Source: Artocarpus heterophyllus (lineage: Eukaryota > Streptophyta > Magnoliopsida > Rosales > Moraceae). From it: a DNA stretch of 64,000 nucleotides. The position numbers and the translations under genes were made by a program. The notes beneath the pieces are model-generated. The model had not been told where the DNA came from and did not search any database. It saw only the letters and a list, made by a program, of their open reading frames with translations. Below are positions 1 through 11,884 of the stretch, piece by piece (within the stretch, counting starts at the first letter, position 1; the number at the start of each line of letters is the position of its first letter). The stretch covers positions 5,155,462 to 5,219,461 of the forward strand of contig CM046341.1 of NCBI GenBank assembly GCA_025403435.1. The letters are read 5' to 3'.

Positions 1-265
1 AGTCCTCCAGGGCTCCAGTTGTTGAACATGTATGGATTTTTATTTTATTGTGTATGATATAGGATTATAAGCTGGATGATTCATTCAATATTGTGATAAA
101 TTTAAACTATTCTTATTGTTTAGATTTGTATTACTATGATTAGTAATTGAAATAACTTTTTCATTAGTTGTTCATCCTCTTGGTTATTCTTTCCTTCTTC
201 TTTTTCCATGGTTTGAGCAGGTCAAAGCAATTTGGGAGGAAATCTTTCTTCTTTTGAAACAATGA
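1..265 (+). CDS. Possible 3' end of a gene entering from the left edge
   Basis: Positions 1-29 could be the end of an exon, since a plant-like donor (GTATGG) follows. A pyrimidine-rich tract ending in GAGCAG precedes position 221. Joining 1-29 to 221-265 leaves an open frame ending VVEHVKAIWEEIFLLLKQ and a TGA at 263-265. The tail looks helical and hydrophobic. I do not recognise the family and most of the gene lies outside the window. The exon call rests only on splice-site shape and frame continuity, so it could be chance. Confidence 0.33.
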
Positions 266-689
266 ACACACTCATTAAAAGGAAACATGTTTTGATAACA
301 ATAAAAGATGCGCAAATTTGTGATTAGATGAGGATTTTTTCAACATTCAGAAACAAAAGTCCTTGTAATTTAGTTGGATCTCCGATTTGAAAGAAAGGGT
401 TTTGGTTGTATAATTAGTAGGATAATTCTATGGGAAGGTGAAAAATAAAATTACTCTATCAGTGTGGCATAATTTTGGATTTACTATTAGAAAGAAAATA
501 ACATGTAAATTTAACGTAATCTAATGCTGATCCGATGGTCAAAAACAGTGCAACACCGGCAGGGTATTTTTTTCCTTATCGAACCAAAGAATTATTGGCA
601 TTATTATTCAAGGAATAAAGAGGATTAACAATGTTGATGTGACAGCTAGACTTGAATCAATCTTTGCTGTTTCCTGGCCAAGCCAAAGT

Positions 690-749
690 GAATATATATA
701 TATACATATATATATATACACACACACATATATTTATATATATATATGT
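690..749. repeat. AT/AC microsatellite
   Basis: Alternating TA dinucleotides with a short CA stretch in the middle. A simple-sequence repeat with no coding content. Confidence 0.9.
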
Positions 750-1620
750 AGTATGCACTTGTTCATCCTTGGATTCTAAGCCGTTGGAGAAAATGCATCA
801 TTGCAGGCACCCACTTTAAAAATCACTCTTTAATCGCGATGATCATGGATTCTCTTCTTTGACTTTTGTGATGATGTATGTCTTTGACTTTAAACACCTA
901 TTTTGGCTTCTGGGCAATTAAAAGGAAAGATGATACAAAAAAAAAATCCTAATTAATCTCATATTTATGTGTTTGATTCATACATAACAAAGAAGAGACA
1001 ACAGATCCAAGACAGAATTTTCTTATTGGGCCCATAAAAATTTCCTTTCCAGGACAACTGAATTGGAAAGGAATATCATAACATGCATATACAACCCAAA
1101 TTTAATTACATTTTTATTTTTTAAAAAAATATTTACTTTGCTTAAACAGAATAAAGTATATTATTTTCTTCCCAAATCCATTACCTATACTTTTTTTTTT
1201 TTTTTTGTCTTTTTGCTGAAGAACCATTATACCTGCTTGACCTCAAAGAACAAAAAAGAAAAAAATAATTGGTTTAATCCCTTTAAGTGCATAACATAAT
1301 CTCCAGATTCTTCACTGAAATTTCCCTTTCCACCAGTGCATTTCAGTAGCTTTTCCTTTTATTATCACTGACCTCTTCAAAAACACTTTCTAGACAGCAT
1401 ATTTTTCCTTTCTCTGGGGCATCTATTTCATTTCTGTTTCTGATTCATTTTCTTTCTTCTCACAATTAACATTAATATTGTCCTTCTTTTTACAAGGACC
1501 TTTAAATTACAGTCATGAAAACTCTGTACCTTAATAACTAAGAAACCAACTGCATCAATAGGACTCTTGAGTCTGCAAAATGCAGTAAATTTTTCAAACG
1601 CAATTAGTTGAAATCATGAT

Positions 1621-1649
1621 AAATATATATATATATACACACACATATA

Positions 1650-1694
<45 letters not shown>
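1621..1694. repeat. AT microsatellite with internal CA block
   Basis: A long run of TA dinucleotides interrupted by a CA block. It produces spurious Ile/Tyr-rich open frames on both strands, which are not genes. Confidence 0.92.
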
Positions 1695-1696
<2 letters not shown>

Positions 1697-3559
1697 AGTT
1701 TCCCCCACCCTAATAAAGAAGAAAGAGAGAGGGAGAGATTAATGAATGGCTTTATTGAGATTACAAAAGTAGAAATGTTTTTCAAACTAAATAATGGGGG
1801 CATATCATATGAAGTTTTGAGTGACGCCCAATTTCACAAATTAGAAATAGAAAGAGAAACCCATAGAGTTGAAAAGCAAATACAGAATATTTGCTTTGAT
1901 ATGGTTGGCTCGTGAAATCAATCTAGTACTTGGCCATTAGCAGATATTGTGCCACACAACAAGCACTAAGTGAATTATTGGATGAGCAAAGTGAATCTTT
2001 TGGTGCCCACAACTTGGGTAGCCTATATCTCAAAAATTCAAGACCCTATTTGATATGTTTTTTATCAGAGAATTCTGGGGTAAAATAAGAAAATTATTTT
2101 ATTGATAGGTTTTTAATAAGAGAATTCTGCGGTAAGATAAAAAAAATATTTTACTGATAAGTATAGTTTTGAAACCATCATATTGCAATCGAATTTCGAT
2201 AAGTTGCTACACATTTTTTTATTATTTTAATATAATAATAATAATATGATCTGGCAGTTATGTTATTTCATAAGCTTTATTTTTTTAACTTTTTAACACA
2301 AAATTCTTTTCTTTTTTTTTTGTTTTGAGCAACCTATTTAATTTCACAATGCTATAATCCTGTTGTTAATAAAAAAATAAGATTCAATCTAAAAAATACG
2401 CTATATAATCATGTTAAAATGCATAATTTTATAAATGAGGAGGTTATATCTCATTTAGTCGAAAAGAATTTTTAATAAAGTTAAATGAGGGGCTAAGATG
2501 ATGCCACATTTGAACTCTATTGATAAAGATGAAAGACCCCACATCTTCCATAAAAAAACCTAAGTGACTCCACGTCATCATGTCCAATCAAAGTGATTGA
2601 GATGTGAGGTTATTTCTCTAGTGGTTTTTCTCGTTTAATTTAGCTTAGGCCACTAACAACAACGCACAATGAGGACGTACCGCCCATGCAAGACTACTCA
2701 TCAAAAAGACAATCAATTTGGATCATGCACAAATCCACTAAAAGGCTAATCAATTATCAATCAGAATATTCCTAAAAAATTATCTCTTCAAATTTCACAT
2801 ATATACACGTATATATTTATGTATGTATGTTCTTATTTGCCATTGGGTTGGACGGGATTAAGATGTAGTTCCATCATGTATATGACTTTCACACTTCTAC
2901 ACCAGCATAAATGTAACTGTACAGTTTTTAGAAAATTTCGTTGCTGCTGCTTATAATGCCCAGAAGCAGTCCTAAACTTTTTTTTTTTCTTTACAAAAAA
3001 AATGATCCTTTGAACATTAAATTGAATTCTCTCTCTATGTAGGAAATGCTCTATAAAAATTGGACTTCAATACAAATTAAATCTTTAACTGCACATCAAA
3101 AACGACAATAAGAGTTCAATGAAAAAACGACAATACCAAACAAACCACATCGTACTTTGAAATCACCCGAAATGAACTGGAATAACGACATCATGAAAAA
3201 AAAACGACAAAGCTCATGAAAGCACAGGATCCAGAACATACGACATTATATTGAAAACGGCAAAGATAAGAGACGGCAATCTAAGAAACAACATTAACCG
3301 AAAAACGACACTAAATCTTAAACTACTAAACTTGGCGACAGTATCATAAAACTACGTAAATCGGAAGAACAACCTTTAATGAAAAATGACAGCCACGCCT
3401 CGAATGGAACCAACCCAACAAAACGACATTGCGTTGCATGCCGAAAAAGAGGGTAATTAAAAGGGGTATTTTAATATTCTGTAACTTACATTTTGAGAAT
3501 GAAAAGCATATTCTTTGTTCTCAAAGTAAGAGGGTGTTCCAAAGATGACCTAACAAACT

Positions 3560-3725
3560 TAAGGTGTATTGGCAAGTGTGATTAGAACCGACTTTTTTTT
3601 TTGTTTAAAACATTATAGCATGTGAGACTTTTACACTATAGCAACATTTTTTCTTTTATTTTTTTCTATAGCATGTGAAAGCTTTACATTATTTGGTAAC
3701 TAAAAAATCGGTTCCAAACAAACTT
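3560..3725. repeat. Dispersed repeat with TATAGCATGTGA core (MITE-like)
   Basis: The core reads TATAGCATGTGAGACTTTTA, then an internal T-rich tract, then TATAGCATGTGAAAGCTTTA. It is bounded by an inverted pair, GAACCGACTTTTTTT on the left and AAAAAATCGGTTC on the right. Related cores recur near 4640-4760, 42005-42175, 45395-45560, 46285-46445, 51245-51360 and 53500-53650. This suggests a small non-autonomous DNA element family, but target duplications are not clear. Confidence 0.55.
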
Positions 3726-5544
3726 TAAATTGAAAATATTCAAATAATGTCATGAGCAGTAGTAACAACGTCGCATAAGAAAAACGACAACAATCTGTGA
3801 AATAACAGTAACCCAAAACAAACAATGTTATTTTTTTTAAATGACCGATGAAAACGATTTCAACTAAAAAAATGGGCACCATATACAGAAACAACAATAG
3901 CCTTACAAGCATTATTATAACGTTGAAACAACAACACTCAAGAAAACAACATGAACCTGAAGAACGACGTTATATGAGGCAAAGTGCTTAAATACGTGAT
4001 GTTGTGGCATCACTTAAACACAATAACGAACCCATGTGGACCGGGCCTATTTGTAAGGGTCTCAGGAAAGGCCTAAAAATAGGTTTTCCATTTTGGTTCT
4101 AGGTGTTTGACAGGGCTCTTCCAAGTTGTAACTTTTGTAAGAATTAATTGTGCATATCTTATTTTTACATGAGTTGGTACAAAAGTTAAAAATTTTGTGT
4201 CCGTCTTCTAGGAATGCCCTTCTATAGGAACTAGAGAAGGGGCTTTATTTGAAAAAGGGTGGATCTATGTGGTCCTAGGGCCCCGAAAAAGCTTGAACTT
4301 GTCTCTATATTACAAAGACCTAAAAGGGTGGAGCACATAATGAAATCTCAAGCCTCACATATTAGATCGCCCCTCTTCTAACAGCTGCAACTTAAAAAAA
4401 TAATAATAATAAATTGCACCTGTTCTGCATTTGTTCTGCATCTGTGTGAAATTATCTAAAAACAATGCCAACCAAATAACAATTGAATTACAAGATATGA
4501 ATAATTTATTTGATGCACTTAATGGAAGTGAATAAATTAAATTAAGGGCTGTTTTGGAAGTAAAAACTACCAACCAAATAAAAATTATCAATATATTTTT
4601 AGTAAGTTTGGTTGCATTTTTAAGGAAATGTAAACCAATTTGTGTTTGGGACAAGAATTCAAACTTATTAATTTGAACCGTTTACAGTGTAAAGTTTTTA
4701 CATGCTATATTGTGAAACTTTCATACGCTATAATATTTGATTTATTTGTCAAACACCCTTTTAAATTGATTTGATTGGTATTGGACTTTAAGTAAATTAA
4801 TTTGACAAGTAAGAATTTTATGTCAAATTGTTAACTTATTTATAAATTTTTTAAGTGCTTCAAAATTTATTTGAATCCTTTTCAGGAATAAATATTTGAA
4901 ATTTGAATCATAAGAACATAAAAATAATATTGAGTTTTTTGAAAAGTCATATGTGTAAAAATATAAAATAGACAACAAGTATAAGAAAATTAAAAAAAAA
5001 TAAACAAAAAAAAAAAATCAAACCAACCGAAGCAAACACTGATTTTTTTGGTCTTTTCCTATGTTTGGAACCCAGATTCTATGAAGGAAAGGAAAAAAAA
5101 AAGTTTTTTGAACGATCTCATTTATCCTGTTTGGAACCTAAGAAAAGATTTCTAATTTTTTTTTTTGTAGTTGAACTGTGTTTAACATTTTACTACGAGT
5201 GCAAAAGACTATATAATTATTTTTGTTATAGTATATAAGAAGTTTATGTTATAGTAATATTTTTATTATTATTATAATATATAGGAGTTTTGTATTGTTT
5301 TTAACTAAGTTTGTGGTAAAAATTGTCGTCGCTCGGCCAAACAACCGGTGAAAGCAACTGATGTCGGCCTTTTTTGCCCCCAACGTGAGCTGCATATGTT
5401 AAACACTTAAAAGGACATTTTGGTAAATATAACATTAAAAAAAACTGAAAAGGGCTTGGTGTCCAATCAGAGGCTGCCACCGGAGTACAATAGCCCCATC
5501 ATAAAAAAATTGTGTACTTTTTTTTTGCTGAATTGTACAAAGAA

Positions 5545-6060
5545 CAAAGAAAAAAGGAAAAAGCATTTCACTTCAGTCGACCTCAATTTCTCTCTCCCTC
5601 TCCTCCGGCGTCCGCCTAAGCTCCGGTTCTCCTAGATCACAAGGCGAAAATTTAAGGCGTTTCGAGGCTCCACAACGTAGGATCAAGCTATTTGAGTTAG
5701 ATTTTTTTTTATATCCGGAAAAATTACAATTTTATTATGTTTGTTTTGTCAGATTTTCGAAAAATCCGAGTTTGAAATTGATAAAAAACCTGAACTTTAT
5801 TTTTGAAGGTGAAGAAAAATCTCAACTTTTTGTTGCAGACAAAGAAAAATTTATACTTTGGCTCCGGGGAGAGATAGAGACTGATTTTTTTTCCCCTTCT
5901 CAGTACAAATTTCGAGTTCAAACTTGTTTTAATTTGGTTTCTTTTATCTATAAATTTATTTGGTTTGATTTTTTTTTTCACATGTTCTTTGTCAGGAATA
6001 TAGGAAGAAGGAATCGGCCTCGAACCAATTACTTGAGACCCAGAAAGCGTTTGAAGGTTT
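5545..6060 (+). other. Possible fragment of a transcribed leader and exon
   Basis: A CT-rich, relatively GC-rich stretch at about 5570-5690 resembles a 5' leader. Downstream, a TTTGTCAG acceptor at about 5994 precedes a short open segment that could read EYRKKESASNQLLETQKAFE and is followed by G then a T-rich tract. That segment is charged and coil-like. No start codon, further exons or family could be established, so this may be a relic or chance. Confidence 0.22.
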
Positions 6061-7203
6061 TTTTTTTTTTTCGTTCAAGTTGTGCATTTTAATTTTGTTT
6101 ATTTATTCTAATTCCTGCTTCTTTTTTTTCAGAATAATGTTTAATCATTTGTTCTTGATTGAGTTTGCATTTTTTTTTTTTTTTACCTATGTTTGGAACA
6201 ATCAATGCGTGTGTGAAATAGAATGTTGATGGTCCTCTAACGCCCAAAATGGCTGACAAAAGGATGGGGCTATAATTAACCCAGAAGATGAAATCAGAAA
6301 ATGAAGACTAAAATCAGAAATTGTAGCCATACATTATTGGAAAAGGATGTCATTTTTCACCAAACCAAACTTTTATTTACCCCACAAACTAGAATGCCAA
6401 CATTATAGATTTCCTCAAAACTCACAAGAAAATTTCCATTCTGGCTTCTCTAACTTCACTCAAGACCATTTTCTTCAACTTCCTATTGTACCAAAACGGA
6501 TAAGAAGTTAATGCAAAACTGTTGAGTTCTAAACAAAAAAACAGTCATTCTGATTTCAAGTTTCAAATTTACCTAAAACTAAAAGGACCACAAACACACA
6601 GAGAAACTTTGGACACGCTCTAGAAAACGGCAAATTTTGAAGAGTTTCAAGAATTGCCTAAATTGTATGTTGTAAGTGATTCCAAGTTTCCAAGTCTTGG
6701 AAATGGCTATTTTTACTTTACCCAAGATTATATGGTGGCTGAAGATTAACAATTTAATTCGATCAACAAACTTTGTTGTGGTCACATATATGTATCTTTG
6801 GTTATGCTGTGCATCATTACGAATACTTGATTAAGATGCCTAACAGCAGACAACATGAAGAACAGTCAAAGAAAGTTGATATTGATTATATGAAAAGAGA
6901 AAGGAAAAGAGAAGTAGCAAGGAGTTCACCTTGAACAAAGTAAATAAACACAAGAATCCAACAAGGAAGAAAATTAAAAAAAGAAAAAGACTTAGTTTTA
7001 TTTTTTGAAGGAAAATTAATTTGATTTGTTTGCAATTAGTATACTTTGTTGGTTTATTATAATTTTTTTTACAAACACCCACACACGAAGAACAAGACAA
7101 GAAGTGAAGAGAACGAGTAACTATAGATTGCGACCAACATATATAGGTCCCTTGATTGCATCAGCTCCGTTCATTTCTCGTGACCATTTCGAAGACGTTA
7201 TCA
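6061..7203. other. Intergenic and promoter region of the reductase gene
   Basis: AT-rich sequence with T tracts. No gene is seen. The last 150 bases become less AT-rich and probably hold the 5' leader of the downstream reductase gene. I could not single out a convincing TATA box. Confidence 0.5.
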
Positions 7204-8635
7204 ATGGCGGACCTCAACCTCGCGTGCCTCTGGTACCTTCTCTTCTTCCTACCTCTCGTGCTTATCATCTTCCTCTACTTCATAGTCCGGCCACGCCCGA
7301 TCAGGATCCCAATAAAGAACCGCCATGTCTTCATCACCGGCGGATCGAGCGGCATCGGTCTCGCCCTAGCCCACCGTGCAGCGTCGGAGGGTGCGCGCGT
7401 CTCCATCCTTGCGCGGTCTCATGACAAGCTCCAGGACGCAAAGCACGCGATCCGCCTCGCCACCGGCGTCGATGTTGCAACCTTCGCTGCCGACGTGCGT
7501 GACTCTGACGCTGTTCAAAGGGCTGTGGAGGAGGCTGGGCCGATCGACGTGTTGGTCGTGAACCAAGGCGTCTTCATTCCTCAAGAGCTGGAGAAGCAAG
7601 GATTAGATGTGGTGAAATTCACGGTGGACGTCAATCTAATTGGAAGCTTCAACATGATCAAAGCCGCTTTGCCGGGGATGAAGAACAGAGAAGGTCGCGG
7701 ACCGGCATCAATCGCTCTCATGTCGTCCCAGGCTGGCCAGGTATGTTGATGAATCCAACACAATCATATTCGCCATTTTTAGGGCTTTTGAACTCGAATT
7801 CTGACAAAAAATGATTGTATTTATCAAATTCTAGGTTGGAGTATATGGTTACGCTGCTTATTCAGCAAGCAAATTTGGACTGCGAGGTTTAGCAGAATCA
7901 TTACAACATGAGCTTATTGAACAAGACATTCATATCTCTCTTATTTTCCCTCCAGATACAAATACTCCTGGTCTAGCTGAAGGTATGAGATTGGTTTGTA
8001 ATTTGAACTGAGTTCTTTTTGCATTTCATGGACCAGTTTTTCGAATTCTGGATTCTTTATGTACAATTCTAGGTCTCCGTGTAAAAATTGAAGCTAGAGA
8101 GTGAAAAAAAAAGAGAGAGGATGTTTTCTTTGTTTTTGTTTGTTGTTGTTATTTTTTTGTTGCACATCATGAAAATTTTGTCATGAATGCGTATGCGCCA
8201 AAATTGCAAGTTCTCCAAACCTGAAACATTGTTTTGATGTTAGTTTGTTTACTCGTAATTGGTTATATTTTACTTTATTTTATATTATAGTTTTTTTTAT
8301 TTTTTATTTTTTTTATCATTTTTCATTTGGAAATGGCAGAGGTCAAGATTCGACCGCCTCTAACCAGCCATATTGTGGCATCCTCTGGCATGATGAGCGC
8401 CGAGAATGTTGCGAAGAAGGCTTTGGATGGCATAAAATGTGGTAGCTTTATTATCCCTTGCAACTTCTTGGGACTCTTGTTGTCCATTGCAACTGCTGGA
8501 TTTTCCCCTCAGAGATCATTTCTAATAGCTTTCATTGAAGTGCTCACCGCTGGTTTGGTTCGTCTTGTGACTCTCTGTTTTCAGTGGAATTGGTATGGAA
8601 TCATTGAGAAGTATTATGCCCAAAAGCAGCAGTAA
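7204..8635 (+). CDS. TSC10A: 3-ketodihydrosphingosine reductase (TSC10 type)
   Basis: Reduces 3-ketodihydrosphingosine to dihydrosphingosine with NADPH, the second step of long-chain base synthesis at the ER. Three exons: 7204-7740, 7835-7982 and 8340-8635, giving 326 residues, close to the roughly 327 of the Arabidopsis enzymes. Visible features are an N-terminal membrane segment at about residues 8-28; the Rossmann glycine motif TGGSSGIG at 45-52; NQG in place of the usual short-chain dehydrogenase NAG; a serine pair at 174-175; and the catalytic YSASK with Tyr188 and Lys192. The C-terminal third has two hydrophobic stretches, as in the plant family. The ATG at 7204 was preferred over an upstream in-frame ATG at 7156 because MADLN leads directly into the membrane anchor. 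Intron borders are GT-AG. The gene looks intact. Whether it is the A or B paralogue cannot be decided here. Confidence 0.93.
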
Positions 8636-9119
8636 GGTATTCTTTTTTTCAAAGAACCCAGAGAAAAAACTTGCCAAATTTGACAAGCTGACATTTTTAG
8701 GGTCGGACAAAATACATCATAGCTCATATCTTTCTCTGTGCACTCTCATATTGCAGCTGGTATACATTTAGGGAGCTTACCATATAAATAAGAAAACTAG
8801 AAACGGTTAGACAAAATTTGTACGGAAGACAGCCTTTATATATGACTTAGTTAATCTTCATTTTTAGGACATATTTGGGCAAGGAGAAGTTGCTTAAGTA
8901 TAGATTCTTTTTTGTAGCGGTATATTTCCATGGTCCCTATTTTCAGTAATACTGTTTCTCTGTATTTTGTATTTTCAAATCCCATTTTGCGGAGTGGAAT
9001 TTGGAGTTCTAACAAGAGATCCGCACTTGTCTGTGTAGGTTATTGAAGTTGAGTATTCTGTTCTATCCGGTGTAACATAACATGCTGAGAATCTGATAAC
9101 GCTTCTTCTCAATTCTTAA

Positions 9120-9224
9120 GGCCCGTTTGGTTCGAGTATTTGAATGAAGATTTAAATTTTTATGAGAGAAAATACTGTAGCAAAATGATTCGAACCGTGA
9201 TTCGAGTATCGAAACAAACGAGCG
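9120..9224. mobile_element. Short MITE-like element, family A
   Basis: About 105 bp starting GGCCCGTTTGGTTCGAGTAT and ending CGAAACAAACGAGC, so the ends are near inverted copies. The internal sequence contains AGAAAATACTGTAGCAAAAT. Related copies lie at 16809-16928 and about 51762-51867. The short length, TIR-like ends and a TAA on the left suggest a PIF/Harbinger-type MITE. The right TAA is not preserved here. Confidence 0.65.
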
Positions 9225-10479
9225 AAACTTATTTTGTACTACTTTCGTTGCACCTGTTTATTTAGATTACAAGTAGTTTCGCCCTTTGACTGCTGCAATT
9301 TTTCCGTTTCTAGAGGAGTGCTGAACCATCAGTGTTTCTCAAATTGATGTGCCTTTTATTTTTGTCGACGCGCCTTTCTCATCGAGTCCTCATTCTCCTC
9401 CTAATTTATTTTGTCGAATTTCCAGCCTATCCTTATTTTTTGCTTTCACTAAGCATGAAATGTGCGTGAGCACATTTGAATCTCGCACCTGAATGTTTGG
9501 GGAATAGAAGTTGCCCTCTTTTTGTATCTTATTATTCGGAGGTTTTTTTTGCAGTTGACTTTCTTTTTTTTTTTTTTTGGTTTCTACTTTGTAGGCAGGT
9601 TGTTCTAATAAGAACCCAAGAAGCATTGGCATGGTGGAAAATTCGAAACTAGAATAATAGAGAGAAGCCTTGTAAAAGACACTCTTTGTAGCTTTTAATC
9701 TGTTTTGCCTACTTTTTCCAGCTAAATGCCCTAAAGAATTCTCTTCTTATGTACTAACCTGCGTTTCTTTGGATAGCTTAGCAAAGAGGAAAGAAATTTG
9801 GTACTTCTAAATTGCACATCTTTCTTTAATGCTACGTACTTTGATACCGTTGGACCTTCTCATGTCAAGAGCTCTATTCTGGGCATATAATTTTCCGGTG
9901 AAAAACCAAAAATCATCTTCATATTTTTTTTCTTTTGGAAAAGCTTAAAATCCGAAACCATAATATCACGAGACTCAGAACTCATAACATTGCTATGACT
10001 GTATCTTCAATTGTGAGGAGCTCAGGCTCCTGATCTTTTGACGTTGTACGAGACTCACTGGAGCTAGTTTGAGCACTCAGATTCGACCAAATCTTACATT
10101 GTCGCAGATATTTTGTCCTAGATTTAGTTTGAAGAGGAGGAAATTGTTGGTAGTATGATATATTACCACCTATAACACAATAAAACTACTATTGGTAGTC
10201 TGGAAGGTCAGCATTAGTTCCGGGTATTTTTGATTTCCTACTCTATGTGCCATGGAATTGATTGCAAAAGTTTCCTTTCGTTAGGCAACTATCAAATTTG
10301 TAGGTCTCTTATTCGACATGTTAGGCTTTGCTTCCTGAAAGCTTGTTTTAGCTTCTTGGTCTAAAAAAAAATAATATTTGGATAATTTGTCGGAAGAACC
10401 TAGGCTTCTCAAAAGATCTTCCCCACAAAAGATGGCTTTTATGAAGAGATTTTAAAACTTGGCCAAAGGTTTATGTACT

Positions 10480-11412
10480 GTTTGGTGCGTAGGTTTTAAA
10501 CCATGGAAGTGGTTTTAAACTATAAACACTGTTTAAATTGGTATTTGGTGGAATAATTACCGAGATGGTTTTAAATCATGAAGATTTCCTCAAAATTGTT
10601 ACGAGCTAGGAGGTTCTTTTTTCTTTTTTTTTTCATACGGTACACATGATAAGAGAATGAAAATTATTTTATTGTGCAAATTTGGTGGAACAAGAATTAG
10701 TAAATGGATTCGAATTAGTGATTTGATTTGATTTAGTGTTATTTGATAGGATTTGAGTTAGTGATTTGAATAGTTATCTGAATTAATGTTTGGATGTGTA
10801 TTTAAGTTTTAATCTGAGTATAGAATGAACTTGGAGTTTATGTTTGAAGAGGTAGTGAAAATAATTTTTGATTTATCAACAAATCTAATAAAATCTTACT
10901 GTTAATGATCCTAAAAAATATGCAATATGGATTTTAATTCACTAAGAACACAATGAAAAAAAAATAATCCGAATTAGGTAACAAATGAAGAAGTTATGAT
11001 TTTTTTCCCTCCATTATTGGAAAGAGAATTTTAGTTTTAATTATAGTAAAGATATCCGAGTATCAAAAGTTTAGGGAGTCAGAACTCTGAAAACTTTGAT
11101 TTTTGATACTCAAAGGATTCAGATTTTTGGGGAAAACAAACATGTATTCAAAAGATTTTTAATATTCAAATCTAAATTTGAGTCCAAAAAATCCAAATAG
11201 TTCTTAGAACAAACGGGCCCATAGCCTTTTGGATTCATCCTGAGAAAGAATTTTTTGATTTGTTGTTTAATAGTTTTTCAAATACCAGTTCTTATTTTAA
11301 ATCATTATATTTTAAACGTCAATGCAAAACTATCTTTTAATTACATTGTTTAGAACTCATAGTTTAAACTATACAGTTATAATCCAAACCATTTTAAACC
11401 TGTGCACCAAAC
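10480..11412. mobile_element. MITE-like element, family B, with nested insertion
   Basis: The left end reads GTTTGGTGCGTAGGTTTTAAA and the right end reads as its near reverse complement, TTTAAACCTGTGCACCAAAC. The match continues imperfectly inward through AAACTATA/TATAGTTT words. The interior is AT-rich with no coding potential. An ACAAACGGGCCC end at about 11211-11222 suggests that a second small element is nested inside. Confidence 0.6.
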
Positions 11413-11884
11413 GAATCCTTAATAACACATTATATACTTAAATATAATACTTTTATTGCTTATTAAAAAAATTTAAAAATTATTTTTCACCTGCCAAACT
11501 CTTTTAAAAATGTAATTCTAAAACGGGAGAGTGATTGTTTTTACTTCTCCACCTTCTATTCTCTAAAAGCAAAAGTTGTCCAATCATTTTTTTTTATCTC
11601 AAGACCCCATTTTTGGACTTTCCCTCTTCGTTTGAACTCATGGGCCGAACACAAATTGATTGAAGCCCATAAATAGTCTACAAGGGCCTTAAGCCCAGGC
11701 TGCGAAGGCACGATGGGCCTAAAGGCCCACTAAGATAGCCCTCCTTACTTTATATTCCGTACCAAATAGGTTCTTCCACAGACGATACTTTGCCTGTCTT
11801 CCTTCTCAACTTCTGGAACAAAATCTATTATCAATCAACTGAGTCAAGCAAACGAGTCATCGACTCCGAGTCCGAGTCAGAGCC

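Larger units (their letters stand above)
266..5540. other. AT-rich intergenic DNA, no convincing gene
   Basis: I see no multi-exon coding signal on either strand here. Open frames in this stretch are short and low-complexity. The content is microsatellites, a short direct repeat near 2040-2165 built on AGAGAATTCTG, a zone with recurring AACGACA-type heptamers at about 3080-4010, and several copies of a dispersed repeat carrying a TATAGCATGTGA-like core. Confidence 0.6.
8636..11884. other. Intergenic: 3' UTR, MITE-like repeats, peroxiredoxin promoter
   Basis: The first few hundred bases are probably the 3' UTR of the reductase gene. Two MITE-like elements follow (listed separately). The last 250 bases before 11885 are less AT-rich and contain several GCCCA/GGGCC words at about 11640-11740, the kind seen in promoters of housekeeping and organelle-protein genes. 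No other gene was found. Confidence 0.5.

Noticed and set aside
1594..1915. Open frames on both strands over the TA microsatellite
   Set aside because: They read mostly Ile/Tyr repeats from dinucleotide runs and have no homology-like features.
7026..7599. Other-frame open reading frames over the first reductase exon
   Set aside because: Shadows of a GC-rich coding exon; only the TSC10 frame has family motifs.
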